Assembly (NCBI GenBank): GCA_017860455.1
Contig: JAGDMF010000004.1
Coordinates: 1-64,000, forward strand
Reading direction: 5' to 3'
DNA from: Bacteroidota bacterium
GTDB taxonomy: Bacteria; Bacteroidota; Bacteroidia; Bacteroidales; WCHB1-69
DNA length: 64,000 nucleotides
The notes beneath the pieces were generated by a model. It did no database searches. It had not been told where the DNA came from and saw only the letters and a program-made list of their open reading frames with translations. Of this stretch, positions 21,801 to 31,083 are shown in pieces. The translations under genes and the position numbers were made by a program. Every line of letters starts with the position of its first letter. Within the stretch, counting starts at the first letter, position 1.

Positions 21801-23465
21801 TTTGGAAAAATGGGCAATCTCATCTTCGGTTTGTTTTCGGGTGGTAATATCCCGTGCAGATGCTAAAAAGTTTTCCCCTGTCTTATTGATACGCCATTCT
21901 AAGATTCTATAACTTCCATTATTATGACGACATCTGTTTACAATATGGGTGATTTTTTTGTTACCCCCCAATTTTACCAGAGAATATAAAGTAGAATCAT
22001 AATCCTCAGGATGTATTAAGTTCCTTAAATTTAAAAATTTTAAATCGCTTTTTGAATACCCTAAAAGATTATACCACTCTTCACTTACTTTCGTAAAATT
22101 TCCTTTTTTGTCAAATGTACATAAAATATCTAGGTTTACATAAAAAAGATCAGTAATTTCCTGCTCCAATTCTCTGCTTTCTGTAATATTTCTTTCAACA
22201 ACGATGATTTTATCACCAGCTAAAGAAACGGAACTTTGACAATTGATCCACTTCCCAAATCTGTTTTTTAATTTATATTCAATACTCTCAGAAATAGTTG
22301 ATGCTTGTGAAACTTCTATAAACTGATCTTTTTTTGAATAGTATTGAGCTAAAATGTTTTGAATTTTAATTTTATCCTCCGGATAAATGATGTCTAAATC
22401 CCAAAGATGTTTTCCGACCAAATAGTCCTGAGTATATCCCAGATTTCTAAATACGGAAGGACTTACATATTCATAAATGGGATTCAGTGAAAATGAAAGT
22501 ACAATAATAGTATCAGTAGTATTGGTAACAATAAGTTCACTTAAAGTTTTATAATTTTGAAACTCCTGATGCACTATTGTGGTTTTTTGTTCGGAATTAA
22601 CCCGATTGATTAAAAGACCAACCATATCAGAATAGGTTTCCATTAATTCAATATTCCTTATTGATTCATTTTTATCAAATATTAAAATGATATCCCCTAA
22701 TTTAATTTGATCAACTGTGCTTCTAAAAAGATAACAATGACTCAGTCCTAATATTTTTGCAGCATTGTTAATAATTTTAGGGGCAATAATTTCTCCTGAA
22801 AGATCAGAAAATTTTTCAAATTTCGTCCATTTTTTGTGAGCAATTTTACTTTCCATGATGGGATCACTATCCCAGTTTTTATTTCTAAAATCAAAACCCA
22901 ACACAGTGATCATTTTTTCAATTGAATTATTAAGGTCAGAAAAGCCGATCGTTTTATAAGTATTATTATTCTCTGAATATTTATTAAAAATCACATATTT
23001 TGCTCCTGAAATCTCTTTGGCTTTTTGAGCAATAAAATCATAATCAACACTTTGGTAATTAAATGAAGTGAATACTTTTAATATTTCAGGTAGAATTTTT
23101 CTTTCTGATATATCCTGAAACAAAAAAGTGATGTAACCCCCTTGATTAGAAAAAGCATTGATGCTGATCCATTTTTTTAAACGGTCATCAAATTTTTCAA
23201 TATATTTGGTGTTAAATTCAGAAGAAAGCTGTTCAAAAGTACTGATCCACTCTTGATTTTCCTGAAAAAATTGGGGCTCAATAGTCGAAAATGATGAACC
23301 TGTAATCGCTTTAGCATCTAACTGAAACTCATTTTCTAAAGCACTGTTAACCTCAATAATCTCTAAATCAATCGGTTTTTGTTCACTATTTTTTAAAATC
23401 TTACAATAAACATATCCTATTGATGATGTTTTAATGATGGATTCATAATGTTTTTCAAAAGTCAT
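18804..23465 (-). CDS. Large hybrid sensor histidine kinase (multiple PAS/GAF-HisKA-HATPase-REC-REC-HPt)
   Basis: 1553 aa; NMSHEIRTPLNGVIGF; two REC domains; HPt motif AAHAIKGSA. Confidence 0.92.
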   Translation of the reverse strand: MTFEKHYESIIKTSSIGYVYCKILKNSEQKPIDLEIIEVNSALENEFQLDAKAITGSSFSTIEPQFFQENQEWISTFEQLSSEFNTKYIEKFDDRLKKWISINAFSNQGGYITFLFQDISERKILPEILKVFTSFNYQSVDYDFIAQKAKEISGAKYVIFNKYSENNNTYKTIGFSDLNNSIEKMITVLGFDFRNKNWDSDPIMESKIAHKKWTKFEKFSDLSGEIIAPKIINNAAKILGLSHCYLFRSTVDQIKLGDIILIFDKNESIRNIELMETYSDMVGLLINRVNSEQKTTIVHQEFQNYKTLSELIVTNTTDTIIVLSFSLNPIYEYVSPSVFRNLGYTQDYLVGKHLWDLDIIYPEDKIKIQNILAQYYSKKDQFIEVSQASTISESIEYKLKNRFGKWINCQSSVSLAGDKIIVVERNITESRELEQEITDLFYVNLDILCTFDKKGNFTKVSEEWYNLLGYSKSDLKFLNLRNLIHPEDYDSTLYSLVKLGGNKKITHIVNRCRHNNGSYRILEWRINKTGENFLASARDITTRKQTEDEIAHFSKMQELLIKISSNYININIDQIDEIIQNSLSEIANFVNAENAYVYEYLWDLKTVWKSYQWSLLQNNDEKNAPTSNKMELYESWISSHTIGETISISNVNALSDSIELKQNLANRNIKSLIAIPMMDENECIGFVEFDTKNNFQNYTEKEEALLKVFSEMLVNMRNRVKSVRVINRQFEIQKLLTTISSDFVGANCYNIDEKVKLLLKQTAQFFDADRSYIIHFKENQKEGIYKSEWNSNIQANRVRKNQKVQAIDIPRIIDELQKNLIIHIPNTKELPKDAVIDKQYCLKNNIQSFIIIPIFDKNNIMGCIGFEANKFTKQWAEKEIKVLKVLANIYAESYSKVQIEKELIDAKDLAEAANKAKTEFLSNMSHEIRTPLNGVIGFTELLKSTSLNAIQQEYLTNAITSANTLLGIISDILDFSKIEAGKLDLELIKTDLIHLIENTSDIIKVQAAKKRLELLLNIQPDTPRFAVIDPVRLKQILVNLLTNAVKFTPSGEVEFGISFQKMDETTGRFVFSIRDTGIGITENERKKLFKAFSQADSSTTRRYGGTGLGLVISNSLARQMGSFIQYQSEENKGSIFEFAIETQYEYGQHIENKKIEHINRILIVDDNRNNRMILKHTFNHWGIDSIEAETGIEALKIIETEPPFDIYIVDFHMPYINGIDTIKLIQKSPKFKSDQQSIILLHSSSEDQIIQEGVKNLNIRFSITKPVKPNELYYYLTNINTKKILDQNYHHDEIESTYQIIPQDVELSILIVEDIKMNLILIKNLLKNIFPKAHFKEANNGREAIDLVKARTPDLILMDVQMPIMDGITATKEIKSMENGKFENIPVIALTAGVSNQEKEDCFKAGMCEFIPKPIERAHLNKVLLGILPLLQSKNSEEVPIAETEHFNKEKFIEKLGTNGDFYYSILETALQEFPKYIKELKNAILENDVQNITRAAHAIKGSAYNIEFTILGKLAQNIENQSNDKQNCRSIFEDLNKEWIIIQQWIEQNKTL

Positions 23466-23496
23466 ACAATCAAATATTGGGATTAAGTTTCAAATT

Positions 23497-23988
23497 TCAT
23501 TTGGGTTGATCAAAAACCTCTAATTGGGTTAAATTTGCCCCATTAATAGTAAATCTTAAAAAAGTGATATGATTATGAATACCATACTTTCCGGCAGCAC
23601 CGGGATTGATAAACAGAAATCCATGATCTGTATCGTTTTTTACTTGTAAAATGTGGGAATGACCGGCTACTACGATGGTCGGTTTTTCTTTTCTGATTAG
23701 ATCAATGACGGAAGAATCGTATTTACCGGGTCTTCCAATGATATGTTTTAAAAAAACTTTGTGTTTTTCTATTTCAAATATTTCAATTTCCTTACATTGA
23801 GATCTTACATCCCAGCCATCACAATTGCCGTAAACAGCTCTAACCTGTGTGATCGCTTCTAAATCTGTCAATATATCGGGATTCATCATATCTCCTGCAT
23901 GCCAGATTTCATCACACTCTTTGAAAAATTCAAAAAGAGAAGGGTGGGTAAACCCGTGAGTATCTGATAAAATACCAATTTTTTTCAT
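23497..23988 (-). CDS. YfcE/MJ0936-type metallophosphodiesterase
   Basis: GILSDTHGF, HAGDM, YGNCDG, GHSH, NPGA motifs. Confidence 0.88.
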   Translation of the reverse strand: MKKIGILSDTHGFTHPSLFEFFKECDEIWHAGDMMNPDILTDLEAITQVRAVYGNCDGWDVRSQCKEIEIFEIEKHKVFLKHIIGRPGKYDSSVIDLIRKEKPTIVVAGHSHILQVKNDTDHGFLFINPGAAGKYGIHNHITFLRFTINGANLTQLEVFDQPK

Positions 23989-24732
23989 CTAAGGTTCAAT
24001 CGTAATTCTTTGTTTTACAACTTCAAATAATACGATTCCTGTTGCAACAGAAACATTTAAAGAATCAATAGTCCCAACCATAGGAATTCTTACAGAATCA
24101 TTGCACTCTCTTAAATAATCCCAGGCAATTCCTTCATATTCGTTGCCTAAAATGAAAGCAACAGGATCTTTATATGTTTTTTCAAAATGGTACCTTTTTG
24201 CTTTCTCAGTTACTCCAATCACTTCAATACCTGAATCTTTTAAATAACGAATCACTTCAATCAAATTGGAGTGTCGACAAATAGGTACTTTAAATAGTGC
24301 TCCACACGAACTTTTTACTGCATCTTCATTCAATTGAGCTCCCCCCTTTAAGGGTAAAATAATAGCATCTACTCCGGCACATTCCGCTGAACGTGATATC
24401 GCTCCAATATTTCTAACATCTGTAATTTTGTCTAAAATCAGGATAAATGGAGGTTTCCCTTTTTCAAAAATGCCCGGCAAAACATCAAAAATACTTTGAT
24501 ATTCAATCGATGAAATAAATCCAATAACACCCTGATGATTTCCCCTCACTAACCGATTCAATTTTTCAATTGGTACATATTGAAATGGAATTTTATTTTC
24601 TCTGATTTTTATAAAAAAATCTTTAAATAAATCTCCTCTTAATCCTTTTTGAATTAATACTTTATCAATTGTTTTTTGACTCTCTATCGCCTCAATGATG
24701 GGGCGAAACCCATAAATAATATTGTCCTCCAT
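23989..24732 (-). CDS. rlmB: 23S rRNA (guanosine-2'-O-)-methyltransferase RlmB-like (SpoU/TrmH)
   Basis: IYGFRPIIEAI; LDKITDVRNIGAISRSAECAG; LGNEYEGI; SLNVSVATGI. Confidence 0.88.
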   Translation of the reverse strand: MEDNIIYGFRPIIEAIESQKTIDKVLIQKGLRGDLFKDFFIKIRENKIPFQYVPIEKLNRLVRGNHQGVIGFISSIEYQSIFDVLPGIFEKGKPPFILILDKITDVRNIGAISRSAECAGVDAIILPLKGGAQLNEDAVKSSCGALFKVPICRHSNLIEVIRYLKDSGIEVIGVTEKAKRYHFEKTYKDPVAFILGNEYEGIAWDYLRECNDSVRIPMVGTIDSLNVSVATGIVLFEVVKQRITIEP

Positions 24733-24753
24733 TTTTATTATTTGATTTACTTG

Positions 24754-24761
24754 CAAATGTA
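24754..24761 (-). promoter_or_regulatory. -7 element (TACATTTG) of rlmB
   Basis: caaatgta on + strand. Confidence 0.45.
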
Positions 24762-24803
24762 CAATTTTTTTGTGAAATTGGCTACATAACCAAAAAAGTT
24801 ACT

Positions 24804-24811
24804 TATATTTG
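24804..24811 (+). promoter_or_regulatory. -7 element (TATATTTG) of tolC-like gene
   Basis: TAnnTTTG match. Confidence 0.5.
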
Positions 24812-24872
24812 CCAACTGTTTTTAAATAGAACCAATTATAGAAAATTTTAAGATAGATTTAATAAAAAAGAG

Positions 24873-26243
24873 ATGAAAAAAAGTATCCCGTTTCCAATCA
24901 AATGTAGCTTTAAAAAAGTACTAACCCTCCTTTTTTTAGTTTGTATTGTATGTATTAGTTCCACTCTTTTTGCTCAAAAACAATGGACGCTGGATGCATG
25001 TATTGACTATGCTCAACAGAACAGCTTTTCTGTGAAACAAAAAATGATCGAATTAAATAATAAACAGATCCAATACAAATCTACAAAAATGAGTATTGCC
25101 CCCTCTGTTTCTGCTTCTGTGGGACAAAATATTGACTTCGGTCGATCTCAGGTTGCTTCCTCTTTGATTATTAGCGGAAACCAAGCTTCTACCTCTTTTG
25201 GTATAGGAATGAATATGGATCTTTTTCAAGGATTAAGAACGTATAATCAATTAAAAGCCAATCAAATAGATATTCAAACAACCCGTTACGAACTGGAGCA
25301 GGTAAGAGAAAATGTGGAAATGACCGTGATGGCATATTATCTTCAGGTTCTTTTAAATCGTGAAATATTGGCAGTTGCCAAAGTTCAGGAACAGATTTCG
25401 CTCGATATGGTTACTAAAGTAGAATTGCTTGTACAAAACGGAAAGAGTTCAGATGCTGAATTATTCGTTGCTAAATCAACACTGGCTAACGACAGGTATA
25501 GTGTTGTGGAAGCTGAAAATAGTCTGAATTTATCTAAACTCGACTTAGCTCAATTAATCAATTATCCTAATGTTAACGATTTTGATATTGTTCCCATGGA
25601 TCAGGAGTATTTAATTGATGAACTGTTGAATCGTTCTATTGATGTGAATGCGCTTATTAATAATGCATTACTAAATAGACCAACAATCAAGGCTGCTTTA
25701 AATAAAATTGAAAAAGCCAAAAGAGATATTCAAATTGCTCAATCTTCCTGGTATCCATCCCTTAGTTTTTTCGCCAATTACGGAACCGGATATAACTATA
25801 TGTTCACCCCATCACCTCAATATCCAAATACATCTTTTAATAAACAATTCAATAACAACTCCAGACAAGTGATTGGTCTTTCGCTCAATATCCCGATTTT
25901 TGATAAATTAAACACCCATTATAACGTCAAATTGGCTAAATTAGCAGTTCAATCTCAGGAGTTTCAAATGGAGGAGGGAAAATTAACCCTCATTAAAGAG
26001 ATTCAGCAAGCCCATGCCAATGCGATAGCAGCGAAAGAACGCTACAATTCAGCATTAGAAGCATATCAGGCAGCTAAAATTTCGTTTGAATATGAAAAGA
26101 TCCGTTATGAAGAAGGTGCATCAACCAACTATGAGTTTAATGATGCCAAAAATAAATATCTCAAATCGGAATCACAACTTATCCAATCCAAATTTGATTA
26201 CATTTTCCGAATCAAAATACTCGAATTTTACGGGAAAAATTAA
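24873..26243 (+). CDS. TolC family outer membrane efflux protein
   Basis: Signal peptide, WTLDACIDYAQQNSFSVK, coiled-coil OEP repeats. Confidence 0.88.
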   Translation: MKKSIPFPIKCSFKKVLTLLFLVCIVCISSTLFAQKQWTLDACIDYAQQNSFSVKQKMIELNNKQIQYKSTKMSIAPSVSASVGQNIDFGRSQVASSLIISGNQASTSFGIGMNMDLFQGLRTYNQLKANQIDIQTTRYELEQVRENVEMTVMAYYLQVLLNREILAVAKVQEQISLDMVTKVELLVQNGKSSDAELFVAKSTLANDRYSVVEAENSLNLSKLDLAQLINYPNVNDFDIVPMDQEYLIDELLNRSIDVNALINNALLNRPTIKAALNKIEKAKRDIQIAQSSWYPSLSFFANYGTGYNYMFTPSPQYPNTSFNKQFNNNSRQVIGLSLNIPIFDKLNTHYNVKLAKLAVQSQEFQMEEGKLTLIKEIQQAHANAIAAKERYNSALEAYQAAKISFEYEKIRYEEGASTNYEFNDAKNKYLKSESQLIQSKFDYIFRIKILEFYGKN

Positions 26244-26246
26244 AAA

Positions 26247-26281
26247 GTCAGACGGCAGATAACAGACTACAGATAACGGAC
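26247..26281. repeat. 7-bp degenerate array (gtcagac/tacagat type), 5 units
   Basis: gtcagac ggcagat aacagac tacagat aacggac. Confidence 0.75.
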
Positions 26282-26308
26282 TAATATTTTTAATAAACAT
26301 ATTTATTA

Positions 26309-26376
26309 TCGAGCAATCGAGCAATCGAGCATTCGAGCAATCGAGCAATCGACTATCGACCATCGACCATCGACTC
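26309..26376. repeat. 8-bp array (tcgagcaa x5) passing into 7-bp array (tcgacca x4)
   Basis: tcgagcaa tcgagcaa tcgagcat tcgagcaa tcgagcaa tcgacta tcgacca tcgacca tcgactc. Confidence 0.92.
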
Positions 26377-26378
26377 TT

Positions 26379-27377
26379 TTATTTTACATCAGTAAAAGTG
26401 TACACCAGCCCAATCCCTACAATCTCTTTGAATTGAACCCGCCGTATCCGGGTACGGGGTTGATTGATCCCATTTTCATATTCGTCAAACTTTACCTTTT
26501 CATTGTATCGTAATGATGTAGTGATCCGAAAATTTAACATTTTTAAGAATTGATAGGAAAGCGATAAATCCCAATCCACTTTGAAATTCCCGAACTTTTG
26601 ATCAGGATCACTATAAGGTGTGTAAAGCTCTAAAACAGTAGCAATTTTTATTCCTTTGTAAGTGGTGTTAACCGTTGTTTTCATCTTTGGTCCAACAGTC
26701 GTTATACTTCTTTTATCTACAGGTACACCATAATCGGCCCTTAACATAGAGTCAGGACAACTGGTTACCAATCCTGCAGCAGGGGAGAGGTAAATCGAAA
26801 AATGTTCATTGTATTTCCAGTCAATACCCAACGAAATATCGGTGTAAGCCGGCGACAAAAAACTGGTCAATTTCTTCGGTTCATTCAAATTGGGAAATTG
26901 TTGCGGATATCGGTAACTGTCGGTGTGTTGTGATTTGAAAGTAATCAATCCTGTTATGAAAAACTTATTGGCTACTTCGTACCCAAACTTAGAGGAGAAA
27001 TTGATTTTATCTGCGGATTTTCTCCAGGTAGGCAATAATTCGGATGAATAGAGAATTCCTAACTCATTGTCTATCATTGACTCCCAGGCTAACTTGTTTT
27101 TATTGTATATAAGCTTGGATTTGAGATTAAATATAGCATTAAAATGTTTATACCCACCCTCAGCCCAATTCCATTGATCCGTTTGAGCTAAATTTAAACC
27201 CGCTTCCCCTGAAAAATGCCAGTAATCTAACCACAAATTATTCATGAAAGTATCTGTAATCCCTTCTGTTTTGATGGTCTCAATTCTGTTGTAACGACTA
27301 ATAGTTGGATGAGTTTGAGAAAAAGAAAAATGAATGAAACTCCCCAATAAAAATAGGATCAACAAAAACTTTTTCAT
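26379..27377 (-). CDS. DUF3078 family outer-membrane-type protein
   Basis: Signal peptide; LNLAQTDQWNWAEGG typical DUF3078. Confidence 0.8.
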   Translation of the reverse strand: MKKFLLILFLLGSFIHFSFSQTHPTISRYNRIETIKTEGITDTFMNNLWLDYWHFSGEAGLNLAQTDQWNWAEGGYKHFNAIFNLKSKLIYNKNKLAWESMIDNELGILYSSELLPTWRKSADKINFSSKFGYEVANKFFITGLITFKSQHTDSYRYPQQFPNLNEPKKLTSFLSPAYTDISLGIDWKYNEHFSIYLSPAAGLVTSCPDSMLRADYGVPVDKRSITTVGPKMKTTVNTTYKGIKIATVLELYTPYSDPDQKFGNFKVDWDLSLSYQFLKMLNFRITTSLRYNEKVKFDEYENGINQPRTRIRRVQFKEIVGIGLVYTFTDVK

Positions 27378-27394
27378 GGTTATCAGTCGTACAA

Positions 27395-28570
27395 TTATCT
27401 GTTTAATTTATGAAAAGCTTTCCACCATCTTTCAGAAATAACATCAGCACATGCTAGTTCATAATCTTTAACGGAACATGGAAGATAATATTTTTGAACT
27501 ATTTCTGTTTTTTTATTAGTAATGGGGACAACCATCCACCATCTTCCAGATTTTTTACTACAATAAAAAACCAAATCTTCAATATGATTAGATACAGCAA
27601 CAGAATGTTTGATATATAGACTTTTATCTTTAAAAGTAGTATCTCCGATTCTATTGTTAAACCCTTCAATAAAGTACCAGATAATGTGGGCAATCAATTG
27701 TGATGTTTGATTATTGTAGTCTAGGGTTGGATTGTATTCATAAATTCCGAATGAGGACAATTTATCGCTTACCCCTGCAAACATCGCTACACGACAAATC
27801 TCTTCTCCATAAAAGCCGTTTGAAGATGCATTTGGATTACCGGGAGCATCACCACGACGAACAGATGACAAATCAATAGCACAGATTTCAGCATTTCTAA
27901 CAATTGGTTCCACTTCCTCCATATCTTTCCGAATAGATCCAACACGATATGTTTCAAAAAACAATTGTTCCATGAGATCAATGGAGTCAGGACTGTTCAT
28001 ATAGGATTGATATCCAATATTAGCATAATTGAGTAAATAGTTGGGTTGTTTAAGAATGATTTTATTTAAAAAAGCATTCGAGTTGATAGGGATATTCTCA
28101 TTTCCTAAATCGAAACAAGCATCAACGGACACGATATTGACAACATGTTCTAAACGCGCATAAGCCATATAGTTGGAAAACAATAAGTCGTTGCTTCCAC
28201 CCAGAATAATAGGGATAATTTTATTTTCAATCAAAAAAGAGAGCACTTCCGCTAGTATTTCATAAGTGTCGCCAACCGTTTTTCCAACTTTTAGATTTCC
28301 TAAATCAATGATATTAACCGGTTTATTCCAGCAAAATAATTTATAAAACTCTCTTCTGATTTCATCAGGAGCATAAGCAGCACCTTCATTTTGGGCACTA
28401 TTTCTCGATTCAGGAACACCAATCAATGCCAATTGCATATTTTCAAAAGAGATCACTTCCCCTTTTCTAGTGAACCAAATTTGATTGAGGATTTTTTGAG
28501 GATGTTCATTATTCCCAAAAAAATCAAGAGATTCAATCTCAATCGGGTCGAAATAGATGCTTAAATCCAT
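27395..28570 (-). CDS. Arginase/formimidoylglutamase-fold protein with degenerate metal-ligand motifs
   Basis: Ureohydrolase architecture; GGSNDLLF, DACFDLG, AIDLSSVRRGDAPG. Confidence 0.7.
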   Translation of the reverse strand: MDLSIYFDPIEIESLDFFGNNEHPQKILNQIWFTRKGEVISFENMQLALIGVPESRNSAQNEGAAYAPDEIRREFYKLFCWNKPVNIIDLGNLKVGKTVGDTYEILAEVLSFLIENKIIPIILGGSNDLLFSNYMAYARLEHVVNIVSVDACFDLGNENIPINSNAFLNKIILKQPNYLLNYANIGYQSYMNSPDSIDLMEQLFFETYRVGSIRKDMEEVEPIVRNAEICAIDLSSVRRGDAPGNPNASSNGFYGEEICRVAMFAGVSDKLSSFGIYEYNPTLDYNNQTSQLIAHIIWYFIEGFNNRIGDTTFKDKSLYIKHSVAVSNHIEDLVFYCSKKSGRWWMVVPITNKKTEIVQKYYLPCSVKDYELACADVISERWWKAFHKLNR

Positions 28571-28575
28571 ATTAA

Positions 28576-31065
28576 TTATTTTTTACGGGGAAACCTTTTT
28601 TTTGCAGTGGGAGTCGTATTTTTGATAATCTCTAAACATTCTGCAAAAGTAAGATTTTCAGCAGTTGTTCCTTTGGGTATTTTGAAATTATCAGTTCCGT
28701 TAGTAATGTATGCACCATATCTGCCGTTGACTACTTTGATGTTGTCATTTTCAGGAAATGAAGCGATCACATTTTTGGTTTTCATGTTATCGATGAGGTT
28801 TATAGCATTCTCTAAAGTAAGTGCTGCTGGAACCATCCCTTTTTCCAATGTGATGTTTTGATCGTTGTATTTTACATAAGGACCAAATTTGCCAATGGCA
28901 ACAAACACTTCATGACCATTATGTTCCCCTAACAATCTGGGAGCGCGATCTTTATCCTGTTGGATTTTATCCTTGATCAATTCAACAGCACGATCTAATT
29001 CGATTTCAGTAGGTTCTTCATCTTTTGGAAAAGAAACATACGATTTCCCGAATTTGATATAAGGCCCAAATTTACCCATTCCGATTGACACTTCATCTTC
29101 TCCGAATTTACCTAAGGTTCTGGGTAATTTAAAGAGATCCAATGCTTCTTCTAAAGTGATGGTTTCAATAAACTGAGATGCTTTCATACGAGCATAACGA
29201 GGTTTTTTATCTTCATAATTCTCTCCAATTTGAACCATTGGACCATATTTCCCCAATTTGGCATATACATTAGCCATCGATTTAGGATCCTGTCCTAATA
29301 GTCTTTCTCCGCTAGCTTTAGAAGAGTGGGAGATTGCTTCTTCAATCGAATGGTGAAAATTGTTATAAAAATTATCGATCATATTTTGCCAGATCTTCTT
29401 TCCTTCTGCAATTTCATCAAACTCTTTTTCAACATCAGCAGTAAAGCCATAATCCATGATCACTTCGAAATTATTTTGAAGATATTCATTCACTACAATG
29501 CCGATATCTGTAGGAAATAGTTTATCTTTTTCACTACCATATTTTTCCATTTTAGCATGATCAGTAATTTCCCCCTTTTTAAGAATCAACTGTGTAAATT
29601 CACGTTCAAAACCAGTACGGTTGTTTTTTACCACATATTCTCTTTTTTGAATAGTCGTAATGGTTGGTGCATAAGTGGATGGTCTTCCGATTCCAAGTTC
29701 TTCCAACTTTTTTACTAAACTGGCTTCTGTATATCGTGCAGGTGGTTGAGTATATCTTTGAGTTGCTTTAATTTCGCGGGCACTCAATGGATCTCCGGTA
29801 GAAACAGGTGGTAACCATCCTTTTATATCTTCATCTTCTTCATCTTTTGATTCAATATACACTTTTAAAAACCCTTGAAATAATACCACTTCACCCGATG
29901 CAACGAATTTTTCAGTACGATTTGAGATAGGTATGGAGATCACTGTTTTTTCGATTTCAGCATCACTCATTTGGGAAGCTATTGTTCTTTTCCAGATCAA
30001 TTCGTACAATCTTTTGGCAAAAGTATCTCCCGGAATAGTCTGATTTGCCATAATGGTAGGACGAATCGCTTCATGCGCCTCTTGTGCCCCTTTTGTTTTA
30101 GAAACAAATTTTCTGGTTTTGGAATACTCCTTACCAAAACTTTTCTCAATCTCTTCTTTTGCTGAATGTAGGGCATAATCCGAAAGTACAACAGAATCGG
30201 TTCTCATATAAGTGATATAACCTGCTTCATATAACTGTTGAGCAATAACCATTGTTTTACTTACAGAATAGCCTAACTTACGAGCAGCTTCCTGTTGAAG
30301 TGTGGATGTAGTAAATGGAGGAGCAGGTGATTTTTTAGCCGGATTTTTCTCAATAGCGGATATATAAAAACTTGCTTCTTTGCAATCATTTAAGAATTTA
30401 AGAGCATCCTCCTTAGACTCAAATCGATGATTTAAATCCGCATCAAATTCCATCTTTTTATTGCCTTCAGGATAAAAGTTACCAACCACCTTGTAGGAAG
30501 AGGTTGTTTTAAACTTTGTGATCTCTCTTTCTCTTTCCACAATTAATTTAACCGCAACAGACTGAACACGACCTGCTGAAAGTTGAGGTTTCACTTTTCT
30601 CCATAATACCGGAGATAATTCAAAACCTACTAATCGATCTAATATTCTGCGGGCTTGTTGAGCATTCACTAAGTCAATATCTAATGTTCTGGGGTTTTGA
30701 ATCGCTTTTTCAATCGCATTTTTGGTGATTTCATGAAAAACAATCCGTTTTACCTTATTCGCTGGAATTTGAGCTGCTTCCATCAAGTGCCATGAAATAG
30801 CCTCACCCTCGCGGTCATCATCGGTTGCCAGTAGGACGTAATCAACTTCCTGTGCCATCTTTTTAATATCGGTAATCAGCTTTTTCTTGTCAGGCATAAT
30901 TTCATAGTTAGGTAAAAACCCCTTAGTGATATCAATTCCAATCTCTTTTTGTGGTAAATCTCTAACATGACCTTTACTGGAGATCACTTCGTAATCTTTA
31001 TCAATAAATTTTTGAATAGTTTTAGCCTTGGCAGGTGACTCAACGATGATTAGTTGTTTGCTCAT
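28576..31065 (-). CDS. topA: DNA topoisomerase I
   Basis: LIIVESPAKAKTIQKF, DDDREGEAISWHL, YITYMRTDS; C-terminal GKFGPYIK repeats. Confidence 0.95.
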   Translation of the reverse strand: MSKQLIIVESPAKAKTIQKFIDKDYEVISSKGHVRDLPQKEIGIDITKGFLPNYEIMPDKKKLITDIKKMAQEVDYVLLATDDDREGEAISWHLMEAAQIPANKVKRIVFHEITKNAIEKAIQNPRTLDIDLVNAQQARRILDRLVGFELSPVLWRKVKPQLSAGRVQSVAVKLIVEREREITKFKTTSSYKVVGNFYPEGNKKMEFDADLNHRFESKEDALKFLNDCKEASFYISAIEKNPAKKSPAPPFTTSTLQQEAARKLGYSVSKTMVIAQQLYEAGYITYMRTDSVVLSDYALHSAKEEIEKSFGKEYSKTRKFVSKTKGAQEAHEAIRPTIMANQTIPGDTFAKRLYELIWKRTIASQMSDAEIEKTVISIPISNRTEKFVASGEVVLFQGFLKVYIESKDEEDEDIKGWLPPVSTGDPLSAREIKATQRYTQPPARYTEASLVKKLEELGIGRPSTYAPTITTIQKREYVVKNNRTGFEREFTQLILKKGEITDHAKMEKYGSEKDKLFPTDIGIVVNEYLQNNFEVIMDYGFTADVEKEFDEIAEGKKIWQNMIDNFYNNFHHSIEEAISHSSKASGERLLGQDPKSMANVYAKLGKYGPMVQIGENYEDKKPRYARMKASQFIETITLEEALDLFKLPRTLGKFGEDEVSIGMGKFGPYIKFGKSYVSFPKDEEPTEIELDRAVELIKDKIQQDKDRAPRLLGEHNGHEVFVAIGKFGPYVKYNDQNITLEKGMVPAALTLENAINLIDNMKTKNVIASFPENDNIKVVNGRYGAYITNGTDNFKIPKGTTAENLTFAECLEIIKNTTPTAKKRFPRKK

Positions 31066-31083
31066 TTTATATTATTTTGTGGT

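Noticed and set aside
26172-26363. 63-aa ORF over the tolC 3' end and repeat
   Set aside because: Translation of the tcgagcaa array (RLLDCSNARLLDCS); no independent coding support.
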